Shown: positions 7,887 to 16,142, counted from the stretch's first letter. The stretch is 31,820 nt of DNA from DASYTH01 sp035762905 (GCF_035762905.1 NZ_DASUCC010000110.1:1-31820); one strand, 5' to 3'. Made by a program: numbers and translations. The notes: generated by a model not told the origin, from the letters alone.

Positions 7887-10396
7887 CACGCGCTCCTCGT
7901 CCTGATCCTGATGAACGTCACCGAGTTCGGCGGGAAGGTGTGGCTGAATGCCGGGCCGACCGTCAGTTGGGACTGCCGGGGCGCGATCGGGGTGGTGAAC
8001 TGGGTGTTCACGTCGTCCGGGTGGCCGGTCAGGGTGGTCACCCGGGCGGCGCGTTCGACCGGCGCCCCGCGCAGCTCGATCGCCGTGCGTGCGGCGTTGT
8101 CCTGCGCGTTGACCACCTTCACCACGATCTCGCCGGTGGCCAGATCCCGGGTGACGACCTGGCGGAACGGCTCCACCCGGCGGTTGTCGGTGAACTCGCC
8201 CCACTTCTGCCCGTCCAGGAACAGCGCCACGGTGCGGTCGCGGACCTGGATGCGCACGTCGTACTGCCGGCCGGTCTCGATCCGGGTGCCGTCCGCGATC
8301 ATGATCTGCTTCCCGCCGCCGACCGCCTGCTCCACCGCGCTCTGCGTGTTGTTCCAGCCGCCCAGGTTCCACCAGTAGTAGTTGTTGGAGTCCTTGACCC
8401 CGAACCCGATCAGGAACCCCTCGCGGCCGGACAGCTTGGTGGCCTTGACGTTCAGGTCGTAATCGCGCCATGCCGGGTCGCCGGCCATCACCATGGTGTT
8501 CTCCGCGACCGCGTCGGACTGCACGTAGCCGCCGCCGCTGATCGCCCAGGCGCCGCGCCCGGCGATGTTGGTCCACTTCTCGTCGGTGCCGGAGAAGTCG
8601 TCGGCGAACAGCTGCCGGCCGTCGGCCGCGGTCACCAGCACGTCGTCATAGGCGGCCGCGGTGCCCCAGGTGGACAGCCCGACCGCACCGGAGATCGGTT
8701 CCAATGTGGACGGTGTGCGGCTCGCCGTGCTGGGCACGACATGGTCGCCGACGTTGGTCATGAACAGCTTCTGCACCTCGTAGCTCGCCGAGCCCCAGGA
8801 TGCCCGGTTGTTGAACCAGATCATGTCCGGCCGCCACTGCACGTAGTCCTCGTTGGCCAGCAGCGGGGCGTAGGAGGCGAGCCGGACCACGTCCGCGTTG
8901 CGCTCCAACCCGGTCAGGTACGAGGCCTCGGCCAGCGCGTTGCGGAACCGGTTGTCCAGCGAGGCGTACTCGCCGAGGAACACCTTGGGGCCGTTGCGGT
9001 CGTAGCTGTCGTACCGCTCGTTGTTCTGCAGGAACCAGGTCGGACTGTTGTAGTAGTGCTCGTCGACCATGGCCACCCCGGCGTCCCGGTTGAGCTGCCA
9101 CAGCCGGTCGAACGTGCCGCCGGTGTCGTCCGGGCCGGAGTTGCTGACCACGATGATGTCCGGGTACCTGGCGGCGATCGCGGCGCGGAACTCGGTGAAC
9201 CGGACGAAGAACGCGTCCGGCAGGTTCTCCTCGTTGCCCACGGCCAGGTGGGTCAGGCCGAACGGTTGCGGGTGCCCCATCTGCGCTCGCATCCGGCCCC
9301 AGGTCGAGTCGGCCGGGCCGTTGGCGAACTCGATCAGGTCCAGCGTGTCCTGGATGTGCCGGCGCAGCAACGCCGGGTCGTCGGTGGCCCGGTTCTGGCC
9401 GCAGCCGGTGACCAGCGCGGGCACCACCGGCAGCGCCATCGCCCCGATGTCCTCGGCGAACTGGAAGTACTCGAAGTAGCCGAGCCCGTAGGACTGGTTG
9501 TAGCCCCAGAAGTTGGCGTTGGTGGCCCGCTGCTCGACCGGGCCGATGGTGTCCTTCCACTGGTAGGAGCGGCGCCGTTCCCAGTTGGGTGCCTCGTAAC
9601 CTTGGTGGCTGCCGGTGTTGACCAGGCAGCCGCCCGGGAACCGCACGAACCCGGGCCGCAGCGCGGCGACCTTTTCCGCCAGGTCGCGCCGCATCCCGTT
9701 GGGCCGGCTGCGGAAGGTGTCCCGCGGGAACAACGACACCATGTCCAGCCGCAGCGTCCCGGCGCCGGCGCCGCTGACCAGGAGCCGCCCGGTGATGCTT
9801 GCCGTGCGGGCGAGCAGGGCGCCCGAGTAGCGCGCCCAGCCGTCGCCGCGCACCGCCAGCCGCAGCGGTTCGGCCAGGTTGCGGCCGGCCGGATCGGTGA
9901 GCGCGGCGGTCAGCGGGGTGCCGGCCGTGGCGTCGGTGCGCGCCCAGACCGAGAAGTCGTAGGTCTTGCCCTGTTCCACCCGGATGCCGGAGTTGTAGCC
10001 GGCGTTGATCACCCCGGCCGGCAGGCCGAGGCTCAGGTAGCGCCGGTTGCGCTCGCCCAGCCGGCCGGCATCGTCGAGGACCTCCACCCGGGTCGAGCCG
10101 GCTGCCGGGGCCCAGCCGGTCAGCGGCGTGAAGCTGGCGTTGTCGAGCCGGTCGTACTCGAACGACCGGTTCTGCACCAACTCGGCGTACAGGCCGCCGT
10201 CAGCCGCCCGGTTGATGTCCTCGAAGAAGACCCCGTACATGGTGTCGGAGATCGCCGGCCCGCTGCCCGCGACGTCCACGCTCATCGTGTACTCGGTCTC
10301 GGCAGCACTACCGGTGCCGGGCAGGCCGACGATCACGCCGGCGGCCAGCCCGACAACCAGCAGACGAATCCGAGACCGGCCAGGGAGAAACCTCAT
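7886..10396 (-). CDS. Secreted GH51 alpha-L-arabinofuranosidase
   Basis: An 836-residue exported glycosidase that would release terminal arabinofuranose from arabinan or arabinoxylan. Start ATG 10396 has AGGTG upstream and begins a signal peptide (LLVVGLAAGVIVGL, cleavage near GSAAE). Residues 36-220 form the N-terminal part with MYGVFFEDINRAADGGLYAELVQNRSFE and a carbohydrate-binding-like sandwich. The (beta/alpha)8 barrel follows; Glu389 in VGNEE is the acid/base and Glu476 in FLGEYAS the nucleophile, with DEHYYNS between them. About residues 570-720 look like a LamG/DUF1080-like insert (DDFSGTDEKW, NNYYWWNLGGWNN), and the end is a beta domain. The length matches the long extracellular GH51 class. 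It is first in a two-gene operon with the GH43 gene. Confidence 0.92.
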   Translation of the reverse strand: MRFLPGRSRIRLLVVGLAAGVIVGLPGTGSAAETEYTMSVDVAGSGPAISDTMYGVFFEDINRAADGGLYAELVQNRSFEYDRLDNASFTPLTGWAPAAGSTRVEVLDDAGRLGERNRRYLSLGLPAGVINAGYNSGIRVEQGKTYDFSVWARTDATAGTPLTAALTDPAGRNLAEPLRLAVRGDGWARYSGALLARTASITGRLLVSGAGAGTLRLDMVSLFPRDTFRSRPNGMRRDLAEKVAALRPGFVRFPGGCLVNTGSHQGYEAPNWERRRSYQWKDTIGPVEQRATNANFWGYNQSYGLGYFEYFQFAEDIGAMALPVVPALVTGCGQNRATDDPALLRRHIQDTLDLIEFANGPADSTWGRMRAQMGHPQPFGLTHLAVGNEENLPDAFFVRFTEFRAAIAARYPDIIVVSNSGPDDTGGTFDRLWQLNRDAGVAMVDEHYYNSPTWFLQNNERYDSYDRNGPKVFLGEYASLDNRFRNALAEASYLTGLERNADVVRLASYAPLLANEDYVQWRPDMIWFNNRASWGSASYEVQKLFMTNVGDHVVPSTASRTPSTLEPISGAVGLSTWGTAAAYDDVLVTAADGRQLFADDFSGTDEKWTNIAGRGAWAISGGGYVQSDAVAENTMVMAGDPAWRDYDLNVKATKLSGREGFLIGFGVKDSNNYYWWNLGGWNNTQSAVEQAVGGGKQIMIADGTRIETGRQYDVRIQVRDRTVALFLDGQKWGEFTDNRRVEPFRQVVTRDLATGEIVVKVVNAQDNAARTAIELRGAPVERAARVTTLTGHPDDVNTQFTTPIAPRQSQLTVGPAFSHTFPPNSVTFIRIRTRSA

Positions 10397-10424
10397 TGCG
10401 CACCTGCCGGCCGAGTTCGCTATT

Positions 10425-10439
10425 TCGAACAACGTTCGA
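10425..10439. promoter_or_regulatory. Operator-like inverted repeat TCGAAC-N3-GTTCGA in the GH51 leader
   Basis: A perfect 6-bp inverted repeat with centre AAC lies between the predicted transcription start (about 10452) and the start codon at 10396. That is a typical repressor position for sugar-responsive regulators. The spacing differs by one base from the actinobacterial SOS box. Confidence 0.5.
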
Positions 10440-10458
10440 GCGAGGGGTAACGCAATCG

Positions 10459-10487
10459 ACACTAGAGGTGACGCCCGGTCCCGTCAA
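10459..10487 (-). promoter_or_regulatory. Promoter of the arabinan operon (TTGACG-17-TAGTGT)
   Basis: On the minus strand TTGACG (10482-10487) and TAGTGT (10459-10464) are 17 nt apart. The in-frame GTG at 10462 overlaps the -10 box, which argues against it as the start of the GH51 protein and supports ATG 10396. Confidence 0.6.
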
Positions 10488-10499
10488 CGGCCGCACAAT

Positions 10500-10512
10500 G
10501 TCCACTATGGAC
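10500..10512. promoter_or_regulatory. Second copy of palindrome GTCCA-N3-TGGAC
   Basis: GTCCACTATGGAC has the same 5-bp arms as the site at 3386-3398 and lies 12 bases upstream of the -35 box of the arabinan operon. It is placed between the ABC permease stop codon and the GH51 promoter. Confidence 0.45.
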
Positions 10513-10516
10513 GGAG

Positions 10517-11221
10517 TCAGACGCCGGTGCCGGGTACCGCGACGTCTCGGCAGAGCGCCCAGGTGCCGGCCAGGGCGACCAGGAATCCGGCCACCCCGAT
10601 CGCGACCCCCACCGGCAACGAGCCGATCAGGGACAGGTCGAACCCGATCCACTTCCCCAGATAGCGGGTGTCCAGCGCGTCCTCGGTCAGCACCACCGTG
10701 GCGACGCCCACCGGGATCGTGATCAGCAGACCGGTTCCGGCCAGGCGGCGATAGCCCGCGGCGACCAACGTGCCGACCGCCGACCACACTCCGAAGATCA
10801 GGATGTACGTCGGCAGGATCTGCGTGACGAGGGCCGCGGGTTCGGTCGCGAGCGGATGCCGCAGGCCGGTGGCCGCGTACAGCGCCCACTCGAGCAGGAA
10901 CCCGAGGGTGATCAGGCAGCCGAGCAGGATGGCGAACGCCACCAGGTAGACCGTGCTCCGCTGGAGGAACTCGCGCCGGGTGCTGCCGTGCGCGACGTGC
11001 AGCCGAAGGTAGCTCCCGGTCAACCAGAGTCCGGTGCCCCAGGCGAACCAGCGCGGCAACGTGGTGGCGTTGCCCCAGATGCTCTCCCCGACGGTGCCGG
11101 TCATCGAGACGACGACCGTGATGCCGACGATGAGCAGGAAGTAGCCCAGCCACAGCAGGACGGCGAAGGCGTTCGCGCCCTCCTGCGGAAAGCGGGCGAT
11201 AGACCAGGTTCTGGTGTTCAT
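10517..11221 (-). CDS. ABC transporter permease-like membrane protein
   Basis: A 234-residue integral membrane protein with about six hydrophobic segments, for example residues 18-38 (FAVLLWLGYFLLIVGITVVV), a long pair near 90-115, ILPTYILIFGVWSAVGTLVAAGY, and two near the C-terminus. It lacks recognisable permease signatures and is assigned by operon context: its ATG overlaps the stop of the ABC ATPase gene by four bases (ATGA). Two-component exporters under YtrA-type GntR control usually pair one ATPase with such a membrane subunit. The transported substrate is unknown; a role in envelope stress or export of a toxic compound is only inferred from related operons. Confidence 0.78.
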   Translation of the reverse strand: MNTRTWSIARFPQEGANAFAVLLWLGYFLLIVGITVVVSMTGTVGESIWGNATTLPRWFAWGTGLWLTGSYLRLHVAHGSTRREFLQRSTVYLVAFAILLGCLITLGFLLEWALYAATGLRHPLATEPAALVTQILPTYILIFGVWSAVGTLVAAGYRRLAGTGLLITIPVGVATVVLTEDALDTRYLGKWIGFDLSLIGSLPVGVAIGVAGFLVALAGTWALCRDVAVPGTGV

Positions 11222-12102
11222 CGCGATTCTCCGGCGGGTTCGGTGAGGTGCACGAACAGGTCCTGCAGGCCGATCGGTCCGAGCTCGAGGCCGGCGCGCC
11301 GGGCCCGGTCCTTGAAGGCGTCGTCGACCGGGCCGAACACCATGGCGGACTTGGTCGGCCCGAGGCTCTTCTCACCGAGCACCGTGTGCCCGGCGACCAA
11401 CCGGTCCACCGCGTCCGCCGGCCCGGTCACCGCGACCCCGCGGGCGCGCAACGCATCGGCGTCCTCGTGCAGGACCAGCCGCCCGTTGTCGATGATCAGC
11501 ACCCGCTCGAACAGCGGGCTCACCTCTTCGATCAGATGGGTGGAGACGATGATCGTGCGCGGGTGGGCGATGAAGTCGGTCAACAGCGTGTCGTAGAAGG
11601 CGTACCGGGTCGGGGCGTCCATGCCCAGGTGCGACTCGTCGAACATGGTGACCGGCGCCCGGCTGGCCAGCCCGAGCACCGCGCCGAGCACGGACCGCTG
11701 GCCACGCGACAGTGCGCCGATCTTCGTGCGCGCGGACAGCCGGAACCGGTCGAGCAGGGTGGCGGCGAACTCGGCATCCCAGCTGGGCCGGTGCCAGGCG
11801 GTGAAATCCAGTGCCGCGCTGATCCGGTCGGTGCTGCCGAGCGTGTCGACGTTGGTGCGGATCAGGCAGACCTGGCGGGTGATCGCCGGGTTCTCCCAGA
11901 CCGGCTGGCCGTCGATCAGCACGGTGCCGGCGGATGCCTTGCGGAACGCGGCGAGCACGGACATCAGGCTGGTCTTGCCCGAGCCGTTTCGGCCGAGCAG
12001 ACCGTAGATCCGGCCGCCGGAAAGGCTGAACGTGAGTCCGTCCAACGCGGTGACCGTGCCGTAGTTCAGCCGCAGGTCCGTCACCTCGATGCCCAACGTC
12101 AT
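11218..12102 (-). CDS. ABC transporter ATP-binding protein
   Basis: A 294-residue cytosolic ATPase. Walker A GRNGSGKT is at residues 37-44, the signature LSRGQ at 131-135 (variant of LSGGQ), Walker B VTMFDE at 151-156 with Glu156, and the switch His189 in STHL. The C-terminal 80 residues form the usual extension of exporter ATPases of the CcmA type. It lies between the GntR gene and the permease, with ATGA overlaps at both ends, so the three are one translationally coupled operon. A replaced second residue of the Q-loop region (RQVCLIRTN) makes that element unclear. Confidence 0.92.
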   Translation of the reverse strand: MTLGIEVTDLRLNYGTVTALDGLTFSLSGGRIYGLLGRNGSGKTSLMSVLAAFRKASAGTVLIDGQPVWENPAITRQVCLIRTNVDTLGSTDRISAALDFTAWHRPSWDAEFAATLLDRFRLSARTKIGALSRGQRSVLGAVLGLASRAPVTMFDESHLGMDAPTRYAFYDTLLTDFIAHPRTIIVSTHLIEEVSPLFERVLIIDNGRLVLHEDADALRARGVAVTGPADAVDRLVAGHTVLGEKSLGPTKSAMVFGPVDDAFKDRARRAGLELGPIGLQDLFVHLTEPAGESR

Positions 12103-12467
12103 CGGGCCGGTCCGTTCGCGATCTCGTTGATCCGCCCGATCACCTCGGCGATCGGGATCCCGATGGCCTGCGCCTCGGCGACCATCGGCTCGACCACGTC
12201 AGTGAAGAAGGTCTTCCTGCGTTCGGCCCGCAACACGTCCCGGGCGTCCGGACTGACGAACATGCCGATGCCTCGTTTCTTGTACAGGACGCCCTCGTCC
12301 ACCAGTTGCTGGAACGCCTTTGCCGCGGTGGCCGGATTGATCCGGTAGAACGCGGCGTACTGGTTGGTCGACATGACCTGCTGATCGCGCCCCAGCGAGC
12401 CGCTCAGCACGTCGGTCTTGATCCGTTCGGCGATCTGGCGGTAGATCGGGCTTCGGTCGTCGAACAT
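12099..12467 (-). CDS. GntR-family regulator, YtrA type
   Basis: A 122-residue DNA-binding protein. The winged helix covers residues 5-75: SPIYRQIAERIKTDVLSG, then MSTNQYAAFYRINPATAAKAFQQLVDEGVLYKKRGIGMFV. The short C-terminal tail (about 45 residues, two helices) is that of the YtrA subfamily, which lacks a large ligand domain and generally represses adjacent ABC transporter operons. ATG 12467 has AGGTGG just upstream; the in-frame GTG at 12473 overlaps that ribosome binding site and is less likely. It is first in the GntR/ATPase/permease operon and very likely controls its own promoter through the palindrome at 12477-12500. Confidence 0.9.
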   Translation of the reverse strand: MFDDRSPIYRQIAERIKTDVLSGSLGRDQQVMSTNQYAAFYRINPATAAKAFQQLVDEGVLYKKRGIGMFVSPDARDVLRAERRKTFFTDVVEPMVAEAQAIGIPIAEVIGRINEIANGPAR

Positions 12468-12476
12468 GACCACCTC

Positions 12477-12500
12477 GGTTCGTTACTGATGTAATGAACC
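12477..12500. promoter_or_regulatory. GntR/YtrA operator palindrome
   Basis: Two 10-nt arms, GGTTCGTTAC and GTAATGAACC, pair at nine of ten positions around the 4-nt centre TGAT. The site lies between the -10 box and the start codon of the GntR gene and touches the -10. Size, symmetry and position match YtrA-type operators, so repression by its own product is the simplest reading. Confidence 0.75.
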
Positions 12501-12527
12501 ATAGGACCATCCGAGTGGCGCCGTCAA
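12498..12527 (-). promoter_or_regulatory. Promoter of the GntR-ABC operon (TTGACG-18-TATGGT)
   Basis: On the minus strand TTGACG (12522-12527) and TATGGT (12498-12503) are 18 nt apart. The operator overlaps the downstream edge, so bound repressor would block RNA polymerase. Confidence 0.65.
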
Positions 12528-12614
12528 GCCACCGTTGGCGACAGGTGCGGTACGGTGTGTGGCACCCGCTCGGTCGGGTGGGTCAACTGGGTGGCTCCTA
12601 TTGGGGGAGGTCCA

Positions 12615-13604
12615 TTGCTGAAAGTTCGCACGGTTCTGTTAGCCGGGCTGATCGGCCTCACGCTCGTCGGGACGGGCGGCGTCGCGATCGCCCAGGAGGA
12701 GCCGACGCTGCCGCCGCCCGCGGAGTCGAGCCCGCCACCGACCGAACCGATCGGCCCCGGGATTCCGCCGACGCAGTCCCAGCCCGTCGTGGTTCCCGCG
12801 CCGGTCGATCCGCCGCCGTCGAACCCGGCCCAGGACGACGGGACCGAGAACGACGACCCGGCACCGATCCTGCCCGCCGAGCTTGCCGTCGCCAGCGTGT
12901 GCACCGGCGACGCCGGATCCGTCGAGGTCAGTGTCACCAACCCGAGCGAGCGCGGCACGGCGTACGTGGTCGACCTGCTGCGGGCCGACGGCTCGGCTGA
13001 TCCGCTCCAGACCCAGAACGTCTCCCTCGAGCAGGACGAGACGAAGGTGATCAAGTTCCCGGTCGATGCCGGCGCTTACCAGGTCCGCGCCCACATCCTC
13101 GATCTGGTGACCGTCGCGGACGTGTCCGTCGACCGGTGTGCGGAGATCGGCCCGGTCGACGATCCGGTCCAGGTGTTCGTCCGCTGCGAGGACGGCGCCG
13201 GCGTGGTGACCATCCGGGTCTTCAACATCGAGGGCGACTCAAGGACTTTCACCGTCACGACCGAGGAACTCGAGTTGCCGGAAGGAGTCGAGACGGTCTT
13301 CGAGCTCGACAACCTGGAGTACCGGGTCGTCGTCGACGAGCTTCCGACCGATGACGGAACCTTCGCCGTGAAGGTCGTCGCGAACGGCGTCGACCACACC
13401 GAGTCCGTCACGGTGGACTGCACCACCCCGCCGACGACGACCACGACCACCACGACGACCACTCCGGCCGCGCAGGCCAGCGCCGGCACGGCCAACCTGG
13501 CGGACACCGGCGCGTCCGTCGGCGGGATCGCCGTGCTCGGCCTGATCGCCTTCGGCCTCGGCGGCGGGCTGTTGCTCGCGGGCCGTCGCCGTCGCACCAA
13601 CTGA
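12615..13604 (+). CDS. Sortase-anchored surface protein with LAxTG sorting signal
   Basis: About 329 residues. A strong ribosome binding site (GGGGGAGG, 12603-12610) lies four bases before TTG 12615; CTG 12618 is the next candidate. No in-frame ATG or GTG lies near the site. The protein has a signal peptide (TVLLAGLIGLTLVGTGGVAIAQ), a Pro-rich linker at about residues 30-80, two similar Ig-like domains of about 85 residues each starting ELAVASVCTGDAGSVEV and VQVFVRCEDGAGVVTI, and a Thr-rich linker of ten consecutive Thr. The cell-wall sorting signal is NLADTGAS, a 20-residue hydrophobic stretch and RRRR. LAxTG is the motif used by class E sortases of high-GC actinobacteria. No sortase gene is in the window. 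It may be a wall-displayed matrix protein. Confidence 0.88.
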   Translation: MLKVRTVLLAGLIGLTLVGTGGVAIAQEEPTLPPPAESSPPPTEPIGPGIPPTQSQPVVVPAPVDPPPSNPAQDDGTENDDPAPILPAELAVASVCTGDAGSVEVSVTNPSERGTAYVVDLLRADGSADPLQTQNVSLEQDETKVIKFPVDAGAYQVRAHILDLVTVADVSVDRCAEIGPVDDPVQVFVRCEDGAGVVTIRVFNIEGDSRTFTVTTEELELPEGVETVFELDNLEYRVVVDELPTDDGTFAVKVVANGVDHTESVTVDCTTPPTTTTTTTTTTPAAQASAGTANLADTGASVGGIAVLGLIAFGLGGGLLLAGRRRRTN

Positions 13605-13618
13605 TCGACCCCGACAGA

Positions 13619-13650
13619 GCCCGGCCGGGTGCACCCGGCCGGGCCTCTTT
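13619..13650 (+). terminator. Intrinsic terminator after the surface-protein gene
   Basis: A perfect 26-bp palindrome (arms 13619-13630 and 13633-13644, GCCCGGCCGGGT and its complement) begins 14 bases after the stop codon and is followed by CTCTTTC. The stem is very stable; the T-tract is short, as is common in GC-rich genomes. Confidence 0.8.
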
Positions 13651-13698
13651 CATTGACCGGGATCCCTCAGCCGGCAGGCCATCGGCGCGAAAACTCGG

Positions 13699-13728
13699 TT
13701 GTCCCGCCGGTGCGCCGGTGCCCAGAAT
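13699..13728 (+). promoter_or_regulatory. Leaderless promoter TTGTCC-18-CAGAAT
   Basis: TTGTCC (13699-13704) and CAGAAT (13723-13728) are 18 nt apart, and GTG 13735 begins six bases after the -10. The same CAGAAT-N6-start arrangement precedes the NhaA gene at 21756. Confidence 0.45.
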
Positions 13729-13734
13729 CGATGG

Positions 13735-14301
13735 GTGCGATCGTCACACGGGTCCGGCGTGCGCCCGAAGGTGGTGTTCACCAAGGGCGCGAACGGCGCT
13801 TACCGGTGCCATGTGCACCGGCCCGACGGCGCCGTGGTTTTCGTGCCGACTTTCGACCGCAAACATCGCGTTCCCCATGACCTGGCCCACGTCGCCACCG
13901 AGCGCGAACTGCGGATGGCCGACGGCGTGTTCGGCAGCATCATGTCCGGCGCACTCATGGGCGACATGCGGATCGTCTCCGGTCGCCGCCGTCACGACGA
14001 ACGTCAGCGCTCACAGCGGATTCTCCGGGCCAACAACGCATCCCGCGCCCTTACCGTCGCCGAATCCCTCGCCGCCATGTTCCACGACGCGGTGGAGACT
14101 GGCGCCCGCGGCGACCTGCTCAGCTGGGCCCGCCGGTACTGGGGAGTCGTCCGGCAGGACCCGTTCCCCTACACCGCCGCCGAACTCGCCGCCGCTCGCC
14201 GCCTGCTCGAAGACCTGGCCACCCAATGGGCCGCACTACCGGTCGACGGCGAACTCGAAGTCCCCTGGCACCGCCCGAAACGCCCGGCCACGGACCGGTA
14301 A
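13735..14301 (+). CDS. Conserved hypothetical protein with PHDLAH motif
   Basis: About 188 residues, cytosolic by appearance (no signal peptide or membrane segment). It opens with a beta-rich part (RPKVVFTKGANGAYRCHVHRPDGAVVFVPTFD), then RKHRVPHDLAHVATERELRM with two His and an acidic helix, then a Gly/Met-rich turn (GVFGSIMSGALMGDMRIVSG), and ends in long helices. I believe similar proteins are widespread in actinobacteria but I know no function; the His/Asp/Glu cluster could bind metal. GTG 13735 fits a leaderless transcript; an upstream in-frame TTG (13699) coincides with the -35 box. It converges with the TIR gene, with a 5-nt gap. Confidence 0.75.
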   Translation: MRSSHGSGVRPKVVFTKGANGAYRCHVHRPDGAVVFVPTFDRKHRVPHDLAHVATERELRMADGVFGSIMSGALMGDMRIVSGRRRHDERQRSQRILRANNASRALTVAESLAAMFHDAVETGARGDLLSWARRYWGVVRQDPFPYTAAELAAARRLLEDLATQWAALPVDGELEVPWHRPKRPATDR

Positions 14302-14306
14302 CCTCG

Positions 14307-15992
14307 TTACCCGCGGGCGGCCAGCAAGGCGGTGGCCGTGGCGTCCAGTTCGGCGAACAGTGCGGTCGTCGGGGCCATGGCGGAACTGAGCGGTTCGATC
14401 AGGGCGGCCGCCTGAGGCGCCAGCACGGTGGGCGCGATCTGGTTGGTGAAGACCGGGCGTAAGCCTGTCCGGGACCAGCGTCCGGTGAGCCGCCGCACCA
14501 GGTCGAGCTGCGGACGGCAACTCAGCCCAAGGAAGTCAAGGGCCGAGGCCTGGGTCAGCTTGAGCTCGAAGGCGATGTGCGGGCTGTACACCGAAGCCTC
14601 CACCTCATCGTCGAAGTCGAAGGGTTCGAGCAGTTGCAGGCACTCCTCGGGCCGGTCGCGAAGGAGCTGCCACCACCCGTGCGCGATGGCGACGGAAACC
14701 CGGAACTCGACGCCGGTCTTGTACTCCGCGATCCGTCGGAAGCTTTCCCCGATCTGCCGATCGTCCGATCCGGTGAAGAACTGCCCGATGGTCCGCCGCC
14801 GGAGCACCGCGGCTTCGGTGATGGCTGTGGGCCGCGCTCGCAGGACATGTTCGTAGAGCCGCTCCGCCCGGGCCCAGCAGCCGATGTCCTGGTAGAGATT
14901 CGCAACGGCGAGGAGTAATGCCGCGCAGTAGTCGTCCGGGCAGTCGACGGGGTGCGCGAGCCGGTAACGCACCCGCTGCAGTGTCGCCTCAAGCAGAGCG
15001 CCATGTATCCGGTATGGCAGATAAGCCAGACACAACGACAACAGGTTCCACCCGTCCGCCTCCCGGGTGGCGAAGACATCCGGATACCGCACCGAAAGCG
15101 CGTCACCGAGGCGGGCGCACCCGAACGCCAACGCGGGACTGCCTTCGTGGAAGTGCTGGCGCGACCGGTGCAGTAGATGCTCCGCGGTCAGCGCGAACCC
15201 GAACCGGAACCCGGTCCGCTCCATGGGGCCGCTGGCTCCACGGAGCGGCCGGACGCGGTGCCGCCGGTTGAGCGGCAGCAGGTTTCCGAAGCGCATGTTG
15301 GCCGAGTTGCCGTCCAACGGCACCCACTCGATCCGACCGTCATCGACAAGCGCGCCATCGATCACGCAGCTGTTCGGCCCGTAGTAGTCCGCCAACTGCT
15401 GACCCAGGCTGCTCTTCTCCGATGCGGCGGGAGTCCGCGGCGCCGGCAGGAATGTCTGCGACGCGTGCATCTCCGTCACGACCCGACGAATACCCTGCGC
15501 GACATCGAGCCAGGCCGAATCGACATCGCTCCACAGACTCACCGGTACGATGTTCGACGGAAGCGCATGAAACCTGGCGAACGGAAGGTTCGCGAAGTCA
15601 ACCGGCTTGACGATCACCGGCAGCAGCCGAACCCCATCGTCCTGATGTCGCCGCAACGCGTCCGTCAGCTCCCGTTCAAAACAGAAAATTGACGCGACAA
15701 AATCGGCGCTCACCAACAGCACGACGATATCCGCCGTATTCAGCCGGCGCTCGATGGTACTGGCCCAGTCCGCGCCGGCCTCCATCACGCGATCATGCCA
15801 CAATTCGATGAGCCCCTCGCGAACCATCGGCGCAAGATGCGCCGCCAATCTGGCCCGATCACCCTCGTCCGCCCGCGCGTACGAGATGAACACACTGCAC
15901 GCCGACCTCTTGAGAGCACGCGTACCCGGCCCAGTTTCCTGCCAGACAGCCGATCCGGTGCGTTCGTCACGAGTCTGACCACAGTCGCTCAT
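14307..15992 (-). CDS. TIR-domain protein with helical C-terminal region
   Basis: A 561-residue protein. ATG 15992 follows GGAGG at eight bases. The TIR domain occupies residues about 33-170: SVFISYARADEGDRARLAAHL, a strand ending in ELWHD, ADIVVLLVSADFVASIFCFERELTDAL and RLLPVIVKPVD. Glu108 in CFEREL aligns with the catalytic Glu of NAD-cleaving bacterial TIR domains, so NAD hydrolysis or cyclic-ADP-ribose production is possible. Residues 185-561 are mostly helical and TPR-like (FHEGSPALAFGCARLGDAL, NLYQDIGCWARAERLYEHVLRA) and include YRLAHPVDCPDDYCAALLLAVA. No membrane segment is seen. It is divergent from an XRE regulator, and codon use is less extreme than in the neighbours. It may be a defence effector, a signalling adaptor or a regulator of morphology; sequence alone does not decide. 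Confidence 0.85.
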   Translation of the reverse strand: MSDCGQTRDERTGSAVWQETGPGTRALKRSACSVFISYARADEGDRARLAAHLAPMVREGLIELWHDRVMEAGADWASTIERRLNTADIVVLLVSADFVASIFCFERELTDALRRHQDDGVRLLPVIVKPVDFANLPFARFHALPSNIVPVSLWSDVDSAWLDVAQGIRRVVTEMHASQTFLPAPRTPAASEKSSLGQQLADYYGPNSCVIDGALVDDGRIEWVPLDGNSANMRFGNLLPLNRRHRVRPLRGASGPMERTGFRFGFALTAEHLLHRSRQHFHEGSPALAFGCARLGDALSVRYPDVFATREADGWNLLSLCLAYLPYRIHGALLEATLQRVRYRLAHPVDCPDDYCAALLLAVANLYQDIGCWARAERLYEHVLRARPTAITEAAVLRRRTIGQFFTGSDDRQIGESFRRIAEYKTGVEFRVSVAIAHGWWQLLRDRPEECLQLLEPFDFDDEVEASVYSPHIAFELKLTQASALDFLGLSCRPQLDLVRRLTGRWSRTGLRPVFTNQIAPTVLAPQAAALIEPLSSAMAPTTALFAELDATATALLAARG

Positions 15993-16142
15993 TGGACCGC
16001 CTCCAGGTGCGAGGGGAGTCGGGTGAGCCGACCCAATGAACCAATTGGACAAGAAGAAGACAGTTTGTTGTCGGAGGTAACGAACAGTGCTAGGGGCGCT
16101 GATCGCGTTTATTCGATCTTGACCATTCTGTACTTCCACCTC

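Noticed and set aside
10425..10439. TCGAAC-N3-GTTCGA read as a LexA/SOS box
   Set aside because: The actinobacterial SOS box has four bases between the half sites; here there are three, and the gene is an arabinofuranosidase rather than a DNA repair gene.
7940..10450. Plus-strand open frame antisense to the GH51 gene
   Set aside because: The composition is low-complexity (V, G, R, H, P) and the GH51 frame carries clear catalytic motifs.
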